This document shows, one piece after another, positions 26,956-37,892 of a stretch of 64,000 bases of DNA (its first letter is position 1; each line of letters opens with the position of its first letter). A program made the translations under genes and the position numbers. The notes below the pieces were generated by a model. It was not told the DNA's origin. It searched no databases and worked only from the letters and a program-made list of their open reading frames with translations. Source of the DNA: Dipetalonema caudispina (taxonomy: Eukaryota; Nematoda; Chromadorea; Rhabditida; Onchocercidae); NCBI GenBank assembly GCA_013365325.1, contig JABVXV010000081.1, forward strand, positions 152,901 through 216,900. The letters run 5' to 3'.

Positions 26956-28421
26956 TTTGCTGAGTTTGGAAAAGGTGCATGTTGTACATACAAGCTCCAC
27001 CACCTGTTTTTGGATTCAGCGAAGCGACGCTTTTGTGTTAGTTCAAGGAGTCTTCAGTTTCAGCAAACTTCGGTTGATGGTAATGATATCAAAATTTTTG
27101 CAAAATTATCGCCCGATTGGGCAACGGAAGATGGATCCTTTAAAGCATTGTATTCCATGAATCGGCTTCGGCTGCCGTTGATTGTTGATACGATTGGTCG
27201 GAAAACTGAACAGGGCAATGTAATTTCTTAACTTTGATTATGAAGTTCTAATTCTCTTCATGGTTTTGGTGCTGTTTTATTTATGTTTTTATTTTAGTGT
27301 TACAACTGCTTCATTTCTTTCAATATTAACTTTAATATTTCAGGGTTCTCTTTTGGATTTACGCATTGCTGATATTGGGTGTGGTGGTGGAATATTAACT
27401 TTTCCTTTGGCACGGTTGGGAGCCAACGTTGAAGCTGTGGATGCGTCCGTTGATGTAATTTCTTCGGTAGAAGAAGCAGAAAATTGTTTTCGTCGTGAAA
27501 ATCGCGGACCAGGCAAAGCAACATTTAAGTGCTCATCGGTTGAAAATTTTGCCATGGAAAATGCTGGAAGTAAGGTACATGAATTAGTTTAATATGCTAG
27601 TTTATTTTCTTTTTTAAATAAAATTAATTTCCATATTGCCTTTTTCACTTCCTTCTCGTCTCTCCTCTCTTTTATTTGAAATATGCTTGGCCCTGCAAAA
27701 AACGTTATCTCTAATCACTCTTCAGTGACATATATTGTTCAGCATTAATTTCACAGGAGGGAATGGGAAACTTTTAGGTGACATTTGATATCCGTCAGTA
27801 AAATGGCTTTTTTCTTCATTCTTTTTAGTGTTTGATGCAGTTGTCGCATCCGAAATAATCGAACATGTTGCCGATGTGGAATTATTTGTAGAATCATGCA
27901 TTCAGTTAGTACGCAAAAGTGGTGCTCTCTTTTTTACAACCATCAATAAAACTGTTGCGAGTCGGGTAATGGCTATTTGGATGGCAGAGGTTAACTTTAT
28001 GCATTTTCATTTAAAATTATGAATATCGTTCAGAAGAAGACAGTGTAAGGTAGGTAAAGTTTTTCATCTGAAGGTGGCATGATTATCAGGGAACACCTCA
28101 AAATTTCGTGAATTTTTCGGATGGAAGTGGTTATCGATTCGCAAATTCAAATTTATTGTTAAACTGGCGCAAAAATCATTAAGTAGATACTGGAAGTATT
28201 GTAGATACAATGAATTATTTCAGAGAGTATTCGGCATTGTTCCACCTGGTATTCATAACTGGTCGAAATTTATTGAACCAAAATTTCTGCGAATGATTTT
28301 GGAAGAAAATGGTTGCAGCGTGCGTTTACTGCACGGCATGATTTACAATCCTCTCACAAATCATTGGTCATGGAGTTCGAACACATCGATAAATTATGCT
28401 TTAGTTGCCATCAAAAATTAA
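26953..28421 (+). CDS. coq-3: COQ3 ubiquinone O-methyltransferase
   Basis: COQ3 carries out both SAM-dependent O-methylations in ubiquinone synthesis on the inner face of the mitochondrial membrane; in nematodes the pathway also supplies rhodoquinone. Exons: 26953-27219, 27344-27569, 27829-27989 and 28224-28421. They join to 852 nt, or 283 residues. A Cys/Arg-rich N-terminus looks like a mitochondrial presequence. The family block SFKALYSMNRLRLPLI precedes SAM motif I (IADIGCGGGILTFPLARLG). VVASEIIEHV, LFFTTINKT, FGIVPPGIHNWSKF and MIYNPLTNHWSWSSNTSINY follow in the expected order. For exon 2 I used the donor at 27570 (GTAAGG); the one five bases later breaks the frame. An AATAAA at 28572-28577 is a plausible poly(A) signal. 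Confidence 0.97.
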
Positions 28422-28571
28422 CTATGCTACTTATTTTTTCCAGTATAATGGATTTGTCCACCTCGTAAAATCATGAGGAGAAAATAGGGAAAAGTTGTTG
28501 TTCAGTGCTAATACTATCCGATCATTTTATCTGGAAATTCACGGTGATAGTTGCTTCACTTTGCTCTAATG

Positions 28572-28577
28572 AATAAA
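28572..28577 (+). terminator. poly(A) signal of coq-3
   Basis: AATAAA 150 bases after the coq-3 stop codon, the first canonical signal downstream. Confidence 0.5.
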
Positions 28578-29225
28578 AATGCTGGGAAGTTCACAGGCTA
28601 ATCAGGTTCAAAGACTTAAAGGTGTGAGTTTTTAAATTTGTGGGACCATCTGTCCTTTGGCCACTACCGGATATTTTTTTTTATTCAGTTCAAAATGGGC
28701 TCTACCATTCCGGTTATTCTTCATGTGGACTGTATCAATGATTTCCATAATGAATAGTTTTCGCTAAAATTTCAGATCTTATATTGAGAATTGAATTGAA
28801 ACTGTTTGGAATTCTCATTCAAATGTCATTGAGTAGATGATGTGTAATAAGAAATAAAAAATACTATTGATTGAAGTTTGATTAAAAATTTGTAATTGCC
28901 GTGGAAATATCGGGCGATCTTTCCTGCTTGTCTCAATTTCATTTGATTTTTCTCTCTTACCTATACACTCTATTGAAATTGTAGCATTCTTCACATCAAA
29001 TGACATCATTTATAGGCGGAACGATGTCTTCTTTTATTACCCAAGTGCTTGTACAGTATTTTAAGTTGAGATGTTTTTAAACTGTAAGGTGATTAATGCT
29101 TTATGCTAATTTCTGATTGCGTCAGTCTAGGGCAGTGAGTCCAATCTTCCTTAATTTGCATATTGTTTGATTATTTATTTTCTCGTCCCTTCTGCTTTCT
29201 CTAGTTTATCCTGAGACCTTCCAAA

Positions 29226-29294
29226 ATGTACGTTAGCGCGGATCTTTTCGTTTTTGCCACATTAGTCGGATTTTTTCAGATATCCAGTGGGTAA
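29226..29294 (+). CDS. candidate micro-ORF upstream of gdi-1
   Basis: A 22-residue open frame starts in a good context (CCAAAATG) and reads as a hydrophobic, signal-peptide-like segment (DLFVFATLVGFFQI) before TAA. A GT donor-like site overlaps its end, but splicing to the gdi-1 acceptor at 29359 gives an immediate stop. It would act as an upstream ORF only if the gdi-1 message keeps this part of the leader. It may be chance. Confidence 0.2.
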   Translation: MYVSADLFVFATLVGFFQISSG

Positions 29295-29382
29295 CGTTGT
29301 AATAGCTAAGTTAACGTACTCTCGTAGGGCAACTGCTGTGGCTTAAGTTTGATTTACAGGTGAACTGATTTCTGTAAGCAGT

Positions 29383-32010
29383 ATGGATGAGGAATACGAT
29401 GCCATCGTCCTTGGTACAGGACTGAAGGTATTTTGATTTTTATGTTTCATTTTTATATCACGCACACATGATTTGTATGAAACAGGAAATACCACTCTTT
29501 CGAATGTCAACATTTCTATAGGGTAGCAAAACGATTTGATTAAAATTGAGAGCTAGTAGTTTTCAGGAATGTATACTGTCTGGAATGTTATCAGTATCAG
29601 GCAAGAAAATACTCCACATTGATCGTAACAATTATTATGGTGGTGAATCAGCTTCATTAACACCACTTGAACAACTTTATGAAAAGTTTTTTGGTAAACA
29701 GTTTCAAGATTTTTTTTCAACTTTCGATAAAAATTTATAGAACACATATTTGAAAAAGCAGAAGAAATTCATTTATACATAAAATATCTAGGACCGAATG
29801 CGAAACCGTCTACGGATATGGGGAGAGGTCGAGATTGGAATGTTGATCTGATTCCTAAATTCCTGATGGCAAATGGGTCACTTGTTAAGGTTATTTCTTC
29901 AGGTTTTTTTCTTGTTCCGTCTTAAAGTATTTTGTTATGATAACTTTCGGTTGCGAATTGATCTCTCTATCCTTCAATTTTGTTAAACTGCAGCTTTTGA
30001 TACACACTGGCGTGACTCGCTATCTTGAATTCAAGTCGATTGAGGGCTCTTACGTATACAAAGGTGGCAAAATCTTCAAAGTCCCAGCTGATGAAATGGA
30101 AGCTTTAGCTACAAGTACGTTTTAATCTAATGTATTTGATATCTTTCTTTTTTCTGTGGAACGAAAACGAAGAAAGCTTTCCATCTAAACTTATGATGTT
30201 TTTTTTTTTTTGAGAAATAAAATATGCGTTATTCCAGATTTGATGGGAATGTTCGAAAAGAGGCGTTTCAAAAAATTCCTTGTTTGGGTGCAGAACTTTG
30301 ATATCAATAACAAGGCTACATACGAGGGTTTCGATCCTGCTGTGAATACGATGCAGCAGGTCGTTTCCATTGTTTCATTCATATTTAGTTCATCTTCCTT
30401 TTGTAAAACACATTATTGCTTTTCTAAACCGTCATTCACTTTGCTTGTTTTGTCAGTTTTCTCGTGTCTGATTTGAATTGCAACTGGAATAGAGCGGTCA
30501 AAGATATGGCAGTAAGTCTGTTTACTTTTACGGCGAAATTCATTACTGTTCGAATAAGTAGGAGAGGGTTGAAGAAGAAATTTGGCAAGGAACTCGGGAA
30601 TTTTCGAAATTCTGATTTACATTACATCATAAGGTATTAAGCTGTTCGAATTAACAATTTTTATTGAAAATCTTTTTCAGGTTTATGACAAGTTCGGTTT
30701 GGATGAAAATACAGCGGATTTCACTGGTCATGCATTGGCATTGTATCGTGATGACAAGTAAGTTTTACACACACAAATTTTTGCAAATATTTTGATGCAT
30801 TTTCAATGCATTCTTGTAAAGCTGTTTGTTAACTTTCAGTTATAAGAATGAACTGTTCGTGCCAACAGCCGAAAGGATTCGTTTGTATTCCGATTCATTA
30901 GCTCGATATGGGAAATCGCCGTATCTATATCCTCTTTATGGTCTTGGCGAACTTCCACAGGGATTTGCTCGGCATGGAATTTCTTCATTATTTATCACTA
31001 TTTGATTTTAATATACTGTTATGTTTGGAAGTCTTGAAAACGGTGTATTTAGGAGCGTTATTTTAAAAATTTCAAATTTAGATTGAGTGCAATTTATGGA
31101 GGAACATACATGCTTGACAAACCCGTCGACAGTATCGTTTATGAAAATGGAAAAGTTGTTGGTGTAAAAAGTGGAGATGACATTGCGAAATGTAAGCAGG
31201 TACGCTATGTAATTGTTTTGCAGTGGTTGACTACTTTAATTTTCTCGGAGTTGCCATAAATATAAAATTCTGGAAAATAAAAAAGATATCTTATAGGTCT
31301 ACTGTGATCCATCATATGTCCCTGATAAAGTGAGGAAAACTGGGCAAGTGATTCGGGCCATTTGCCTTCTAAACCATCCAATACCGAATACTAACGATGC
31401 GCAAAGCTGCCAGATAATTATTCCGCAGAAGCAAGTTGGACGCCATTGCGGTATGTTCATCTTCATTTACATATTCTGCATGTTTCCTCTTTTTTCTCAA
31501 AAATGCCATATATTTTCTTGGAAGTGTTAGAATTCACTTAATTATGTTCCAGATATTTATATTTCTTTGGTGTCTAATGCAAATATGGTGGCACCCAAAG
31601 GGTGGTATATTGCTATGGTTTCAACAACTGTGGAAACAAATAATCCAGAAGCTGAGATTTTGCCAGGGTTGCAGTTGTTAGGTCCAATTACCGAGAAGTT
31701 TGTTAACTTTTTTCTTTCAAGTTCTTTCATTTAGGGCTACAAGCCTTGTTAAGTTATGAATGTAAGTAGAACTATTAGGTTTGGAATATAACAGCATACA
31801 GAAGAAGTTTCCAGGTTTGTGAATGTCTCGGACGTCTATGAGCCGATCGATATGGGTGCTGAATCACAAGTCTTTATCTCGCGTTCGTACGATCCAACAA
31901 CCCATTTTGAGACAACCTGTAAAGATGTATTAGACATATTCCAGCGTGGTACTACCACTGAATTTGATTTCACTAAAATTACGCATCTCTCACTTGAAGA
32001 CCAGGAGTGA
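29383..32010 (+). CDS. gdi-1: Rab GDP-dissociation inhibitor
   Basis: RabGDI extracts prenylated GDP-bound Rab proteins from membranes and recycles them in the cytosol. Eleven exons: 29383-29427, 29567-29693, 29792-29889, 29994-30114, 30238-30359, 30681-30757, 30840-30971, 31082-31199, 31297-31450, 31553-31697 and 31815-32010. They join to 1335 nt, or 444 residues (human GDI1 447). Family blocks occur in order: [100 protein letters not shown] and [11 protein letters not shown]. The intron after exon 7 (30972-31081) has to begin with GC, not GT, to keep the frame. The start ATG follows a GATTTACAG acceptor by 23 bases. The C-terminus lacks a prenylation motif, as is normal for GDI. Confidence 0.97.
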
Positions 32011-33285
32011 TCATTTTATCGATATCATTCTTCACCTTCTTTCTTTCCTGTCTGAGTTTTTCCCAATTCTTTAAATATTTTGATTTATTACTGACGTCTG
32101 GTATTTGATGTTCATTATTTCAATTTCTGTTCTTGATTCCTTATGGCTTGCTCCAACCTTCTCCCTAATCATTTCCGAAAATGCATTGTCTGTGTTTTTA
32201 TATGCAGTTAACACTTTTCAACTATTCTGTTAAGCCATCTGTTTATCAAAATACAGCCTTTTAATTTAACTTCTTTAAACCGATGCTTCGCGCTTGTTTA
32301 TTGCACAGTTCCGTGTTTTGAATTCACTACCAACATCTTTAACTGTCTTACCCAAAATAGTTCAATTGTTGCGCTTGCTTTTCTGTTTCAATCCTTTCTG
32401 TGCTGGAATAAACCGAAAAACATTCCTGTTAAAGATACCTTGCAGTCAGTGTTAGTTGAATACATAGAGTTCTTTTTTCATCGCACAGATAAGGATCTGA
32501 AATTGATTCCTGGATTTCCTAGGACGTATACTTCTTCGGTTCGATCACCAATATTTGATTAGTATTGGATTCTAATCTAATTTCATCTTAACATCTTTGT
32601 TAGTGCGGTTGAAATCAAACGAGCCATGGATATGGTATTCATGCATCTCCTGCACAAAATCGAGACATTCAAATTTTTCTTCGAAATGTGTGAAGTGGAT
32701 TCTTTGCTATGGTTTTGTCACGTTATAGATTTTTCAACATAGCAGTTATCAAGATAACCAGGAGCATTTATCGTTGTTTATCGATGGAGAAACTATGCTA
32801 GAAGTTATTTAGACTAAAGCTCTAAAATTACTCATGTTTCCTTACTTTATTCTCTCCAATTCTGTTCACTTCAGTACCTTCATCAGCTTTTTATTCTCAG
32901 ACATTGCCAGAAAAATGGAACGGTAAACTGACATTTTCAATAATGCAATGAAATTAACAGTTCTTATCACTTGGATAATACGTCATATATTTAATAAATA
33001 CGAAAACATGGTCATTTATGAATGGTTGGTACACTTCATGCCTTTTTATTTCTTTGTTTTCGCCTATATTCTAATGTTTACGAATAAATTTGCATATATA
33101 TATATATAGTACAAAATAGATACAGGTTATATAAACACGGGAATACAAAATATAATATACATAATAACAGAATACTATATAGGAGGAATATATCGTATTA
33201 TGTAAGAAATATGCTTTAATCATCTTAGTTAAATGTCGTCAAATATGATATTGTTTGACTAAGAGATATTTATATGAATTTTTCC
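32011..33285. other. 3' region between convergent gdi-1 and the 385-residue gene
   Basis: About 1.3 kb, T-rich. AATAAA motifs occur at 32407-32412 and 32993-32998. A coding-like pair of blocks at 32257-32525 and 32604-32742 (+) is listed separately. A (TA)n tract lies near 33096-33108. Confidence 0.5.
32257..32742 (+). CDS. candidate small gene downstream of gdi-1
   Basis: A frame open from an acceptor (AAAATACAG, ending 32256) reaches 32525. A GTATAC donor there joins in phase to an acceptor (TTTGTTAG) at 32603. The second block runs 32604-32742 to TAG. The joined product has an amphipathic look (DTLQSVLVEYIEFFFHRTDK, then AVEIKRAMDMVFMHLLHK). There is no ATG at the 5' end, and I do not recognise a family. 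T-rich DNA has few stop codons, so a run of this size may be chance. If real, it would be a fifth same-strand gene of the cluster or a 3' alternative exon set of gdi-1. Confidence 0.22.
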
Positions 33286-35974
33286 TTACGCTAGAGTTTG
33301 TTGTCGACGTAACAGTATTCGGAGTTGTTTACGTGATGCTTCACTTTTTTTCCGATCATAGATACGATCAATGTACTCACGTGTAAGTTGCAATTGTTCC
33401 GGTTCAAGATAGTCCAAAAAGAGAGCAAAAAGCTCCGCTTGATTATATACAAATGCATCTGTAACTGCCCTGAAATGAATCAATTCAATTAAAATTTTTG
33501 GAAATAATCCTTCTTTCTTTATATTTTTTTTTTCCCCCTTTCACGTCTAATTTTTATTCTCTCTTCTTTTTTAAGTTTATTATTTACTGTCATCATGTCA
33601 TATATGCATATCATTGCAATCAGTTGATCTATTTATTCCTTACATTTATATGATTGCAATTTACAAACCTGAAGTTTTCCATAGAAAGCATTGCACTACG
33701 AAGACGTGGACAGATATTCTCCAAAAGGAACACTAATTTGTGCATAGCATTCTCACGAAATCCTATGTTATCTTCCTAAATATTTGAATTAATTTCCTTC
33801 CCATCTTTTTTTTTTTTTTTAAATCTTTTAATTTTGATTTCTTTTTCATCCTTCTTATCCTTTTTACTAAATATTTGGATTAATTTCTGTCTCATTAGAA
33901 AATTTGATTGGTAGCTAACGAAGATTTCCAATAATGATTTTAAATTATATGAACTAAAAAATCTTCAAAAACCGCTGAAAATTAAATTGACATAAAGTGA
34001 GGAACTATGTATGTTTGCTAAACATAGCTAGTTTACATTCAGGATGAAAATATCGTTCTATTTGTTGAAGTTTAACATTTAGACTCATCTTCCAAATTTA
34101 TGCAAAAAATATGATTTTATTGGGGAAAATGTGATTGTTTTGAAATGTTATCGGTAATTAACCTGAAGTGAATTTTGAAGACTTTGATAAAAAGTATTCC
34201 ACGTGATTCGGGCAAGACCTGCGGCATTGATTGTACAAAGCCGTTCGCATAGGAAATGCAACACTTCACGGTCTTTCGCTTTAAAACATACTTTTCGCCA
34301 TTCCAATAATCCTATAAATAATTAACGGACAGGAAACATAACTGTTTTGATTTTCCGGTAAGCTCGAAAAAAAGAATATGTCGATAAACTTCGGCAAAGA
34401 AATACCAATAAATTCTCTTTGTGAATCCGTGATATTATTCCAAATAAAGGTGACAAGCTCAAAATAACCATTTATAATTGCAAACTGAAAAGCAAGTGAT
34501 AATATCTGGTGTGGTACCAAATTATCGGAACTGAACATTTTTCCCCATGTATTAGCATTTTCAAGTAATGCAAACCAAAAATCATACAAACAATGTCCGG
34601 CTAATTTCTTCCTGAAAAAGGATAATTTCTTTTTCATCAGAAATAAAATTGCTAATTAATCCGATAAATGTAATTACTGTATTATTTCAAACGTATTCCA
34701 GAAATTCGTAATGTTTGAATAATTAAACTATGGATTAACTTTTTTTTTTCATTTTTTTTCCTTTATAATTCATGTCATGTGCCGATTTTTGAAGAGATAT
34801 TATGCGTATCATGAAATCATTACGAAATTTTTCGTTCGAAGATTTGTTGGAAATAATTAAGGAGAAACTGTAAAATAAATTATCATATTTTGCTTACGCA
34901 AACGCTTTCAATCTGATACGGTCGAAATTTCTTCCATTCAATAAATGATGGATGGCATAAGCGCAAGCTAACTGAAATTGCATTTGAGGCCAATCGGCAC
35001 AATCTTTTCCAATAATCGTTAGCGCTGTTTTCTGATCATCAATTTCGTATCTAAATTATTCATATTCAGATTTTTGAATCTTCCATAATTATTCATATGC
35101 TGAATGCCATTATACGTACGTCATATCAACAAGAGATGATATGACGTACGTATATAGTATTTTTTTCGGATGTGAATTCAATTGTGATAGTGTATTGTCA
35201 TTTATTTATGAATGACATGGAAATGTCAAACATTTTTATCTATTTAATAAATTACTTTTCTTTTCAATTGTTTGAATTATTAGTGGCAATTCAATAGAAA
35301 TGTGGTTAAATTAATTGCTGAATGCAGCAAAAAATATGACGAAAAATAAAGATGCAATACTTATTATATTTCCAAATGATGCTTCCATAAAATAGACGTA
35401 AGTGATTACTGCGATGTACCCGTTGACGTAAAATTCGATTTTTTCCATCTTTTTCTTCCTCGTCAAATAATTTCGCGTGTTTCTCGTCTGAAAACTGATA
35501 TTTTCAAGAATAATTTTAGTAAATTAAAGCTAAATAAAAAATCGATCAATTATTTCTAAATAAACAATGTAATAATAATAATAAGACAAAAAAGGCTTTA
35601 CTCCAACGTTCAATTTCACGGAAAACATCATGCAATCCTGACTGTAACTGCTTTTTAATTAATGCTGGCAAATTTGCTTTGTAAAGCCATCTCTGAATAA
35701 TTTGAATCACTTCATCCAATTTCCTCCAGTGAACATTGGTCTAAAAATGAAATTTGAAAAAAAAAAAGAAAAAAAAAAAAAGGATGAGAAATTATATAAA
35801 GTTAGGATACAAAAAATGCTTTCATTCATATTTTTTTTTACAATTTAACCTCTTAATAATAGTAAGAAATTTGAAGTTAACCTGGAATAATACAAGGGCG
35901 ATACATCGTGTGGAGATGAATTTCAACGATGGTACTTCGCTACTACAGCATGCTATACTAATATCACCGTTCAT
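33286..35974 (-). CDS. 385-residue protein with ankyrin-like helical repeats, function unknown
   Basis: Eight exons: 35882-35974, 35602-35740, 35361-35487, 34898-35050, 34406-34611, 34163-34311, 33669-33775 and 33286-33469. All phases fit and the join is 1158 nt, or 385 residues, ATG to TAA. I do not recognise the family with certainty. The protein looks wholly alpha-helical. Recurrent ankyrin-like units such as FAIINGYFELVTFIWNNI and DAFVYNQAELFALFLDYL suggest a nematode ankyrin-like repeat protein. The N-terminal half is charged (RWNEKHAKLFDEEEKDGKN), and the tail is basic (YDRKKSEASRKQLRILLRR). No signal peptide, membrane segment or catalytic motif is evident. The start is tentative, because the frame stays open for about 14 codons upstream of ATG 35974 to an acceptor-like site. 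Confidence 0.8.
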
Positions 35975-36479
35975 ACCACCTGATAATGTCTCATGTGTAG
36001 AAAATAAGAACAGCTGCTATGATCTCCAATGGCTTTCTTTCAGTCAACTTCTCTTTTTTTCTCGAACAGTTGAAATGTATAGAAATAATTAAAAAATAAA
36101 ATTTCAACTAAGTTTTTGAAAGAAAACATTTAAAATGTAATCAAAATAAAAATTTTATTATAATATGTATTTATTCATTGTATATTTCTCCAAGATAAAA
36201 TATAGTCAATAAAAATAGAGGTAAAATTTTGAATGGAAATGAATCAATAAATATGAAATGAAGATAGAATAATGAAAAATGAAAGGAACGATTAGCAATA
36301 TGATAAAGTAAGCGATGAAAAAGTGAGAAGAAGACGAAGAAGCAACCCCATGTGTAGAGCTAACTTTGTTTAAAAGCTTTACAAGTTAGTATGAAACGCT
36401 GATCCGGTCTGCACTAGTATCATCCATCCTTAATCCTTCTTTTGCTTTTCCTAAGTGTTATGATGAATTGATGGTTCAG

Positions 36480-36502
36480 TATATATATATATATATACAC
36501 AA

Positions 36503-36542
<40 letters not shown>

Positions 36543-36545
36543 ATA
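36480..36545. repeat. (TA)n(CA)n compound microsatellite
   Basis: About nine TA dinucleotides are followed by about sixteen CA dinucleotides and short CATA units. Confidence 0.9.
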
Positions 36546-37644
36546 CATACATACACAAACGATTCTTGAAGATATCCGAAATTTCTCTTACTTACACTAA
36601 TTGTATTCTACAGTGCTCATATTGGAATGTAAAAATATGCAATTAATTATAGGAATTAAAATAAATTTTTGTATTTCTAAATGGAATGTAAAATTTTATT
36701 AATTAAAGATGCGAAAATTTTCCGAATCAAATTTGAAAAAAGCAAAGAAAATTAACAATACGAAAAAAAAGAAAATTTTTTTTTTTTTTTTTTTGATTTT
36801 TCAATCATAAAATCATTAATAATACAATAATGTCATTCACTATAACTGAACAATTCGATTGATCAGGCAAAAATAAAAGATAACCGGTTTATTTCAAAGT
36901 TGATATGATAGAAGTTTGGATCATACATTCTCAAAATGTATTCCGTGTAACAAAAGGGAAAAAAGGAAAAAGAAAAAATTCAAAATTGGTAATCTAATTT
37001 GTATAGGATGGCAAATGATGAATTAAAATAATAGGAGGTAATGTGATGATGTGGGAATTTTAATATATATTTCTTAAAATTTTCGTAAAATCTTAATATT
37101 TACGCAATAATTTAAATTTAGTTAAGTTGAGAATGAAACAAATTATGTATATGAGTAAATGTGAAATTGTTGAATTATCTTTTAAGTTACATGCTTCATT
37201 TGTAATATTTAAAGAAAAAAAAAACACGTACATTAGCTGAGTTTAGAATTCATTTACTACATCAAATCTATATGTGCTACACTGAATCCATCAGAGAATT
37301 CCAGTGATCTAATGATTTTAGGTTTAGGTGATCTAATGATATAAGGTTATGCTTGTCGTGTACTACACCAAATGCTTCGCACTCCACTTATCAAATATTT
37401 CTGGTTTTTTAAAGTTATTACTGCAGCAAAAATTTCATTTACTATCTTTTTGGAAGGCTAAATTGGATAATAAAATAAAATGACATGAATACCTTGAAGG
37501 TATTGTTTGCACTTCGATGTATTTTTAGCATGGTACCCAATCAATCGGACTTTCATGATTACTATTTAACTCCAAATGAAGTAACCGATATTGTTATTAG
37601 TGTCCTTTGGATGTAGCACGATCTGTCTCTACGGAGAATTTCAG

Positions 37645-37892
37645 ATACGTGTAACATTGTGTGTAATTGAACGGTTTATTACGAGCGAAATGCGTGAAGT
37701 GATTAATCGGTTCGTTCTGAAAGACTTCATTAACAGAAATGATGAAGAATTATTTTGTCACAAGCGTCGATTGGCAAAACGAAGCAAGGATTGGAGCATC
37801 ATTTTGTGTTTCAATTTTTTCCCATCTCTTCTTTCTCCCCATCTTCTTCCAACATTTCTTAGTATGTTCCCGGATACATTCCGGATATACAA
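37645..37892 (+). CDS. candidate orphan exon
   Basis: A 248-base block between a good acceptor (AATTTCAG) and a donor (ACAA, then GTAATG) is open in one frame. It encodes a basic, non-repetitive sequence (FITSEMREVINRFVLKDFIN, then CHKRRLAKRSKDW) followed by a hydrophobic Phe/Leu/Pro stretch. Its donor phase does not join in frame to the first visible hlh-30 exon at 48791, so another exon would be needed between them. I recognise no family. It is the only block in the 12.8 kb desert that resembles coding sequence. Confidence 0.28.

Larger units (their letters stand above)
28422..29382. other. spacer between coq-3 and gdi-1
   Basis: A 961 bp same-strand spacer. It contains the coq-3 poly(A) signal (28572-28577) and two acceptor-like sites that could take a spliced leader for gdi-1, TCTCTAG near 29205 and GATTTACAG at 29351-29359. 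A 22-codon open frame lies at 29226-29294. No other gene was seen. The spacer is longer than most nematode intercistronic gaps, so gdi-1 could also have its own promoter. Confidence 0.55.

Noticed and set aside
29025..29060. ATTACCCAAGT, eleven bases shared with the nematode SL1 leader
   Set aside because: The match stops after 11 bases, there is no donor or snRNA-like structure following it, and no 5S cluster nearby. Probably chance.
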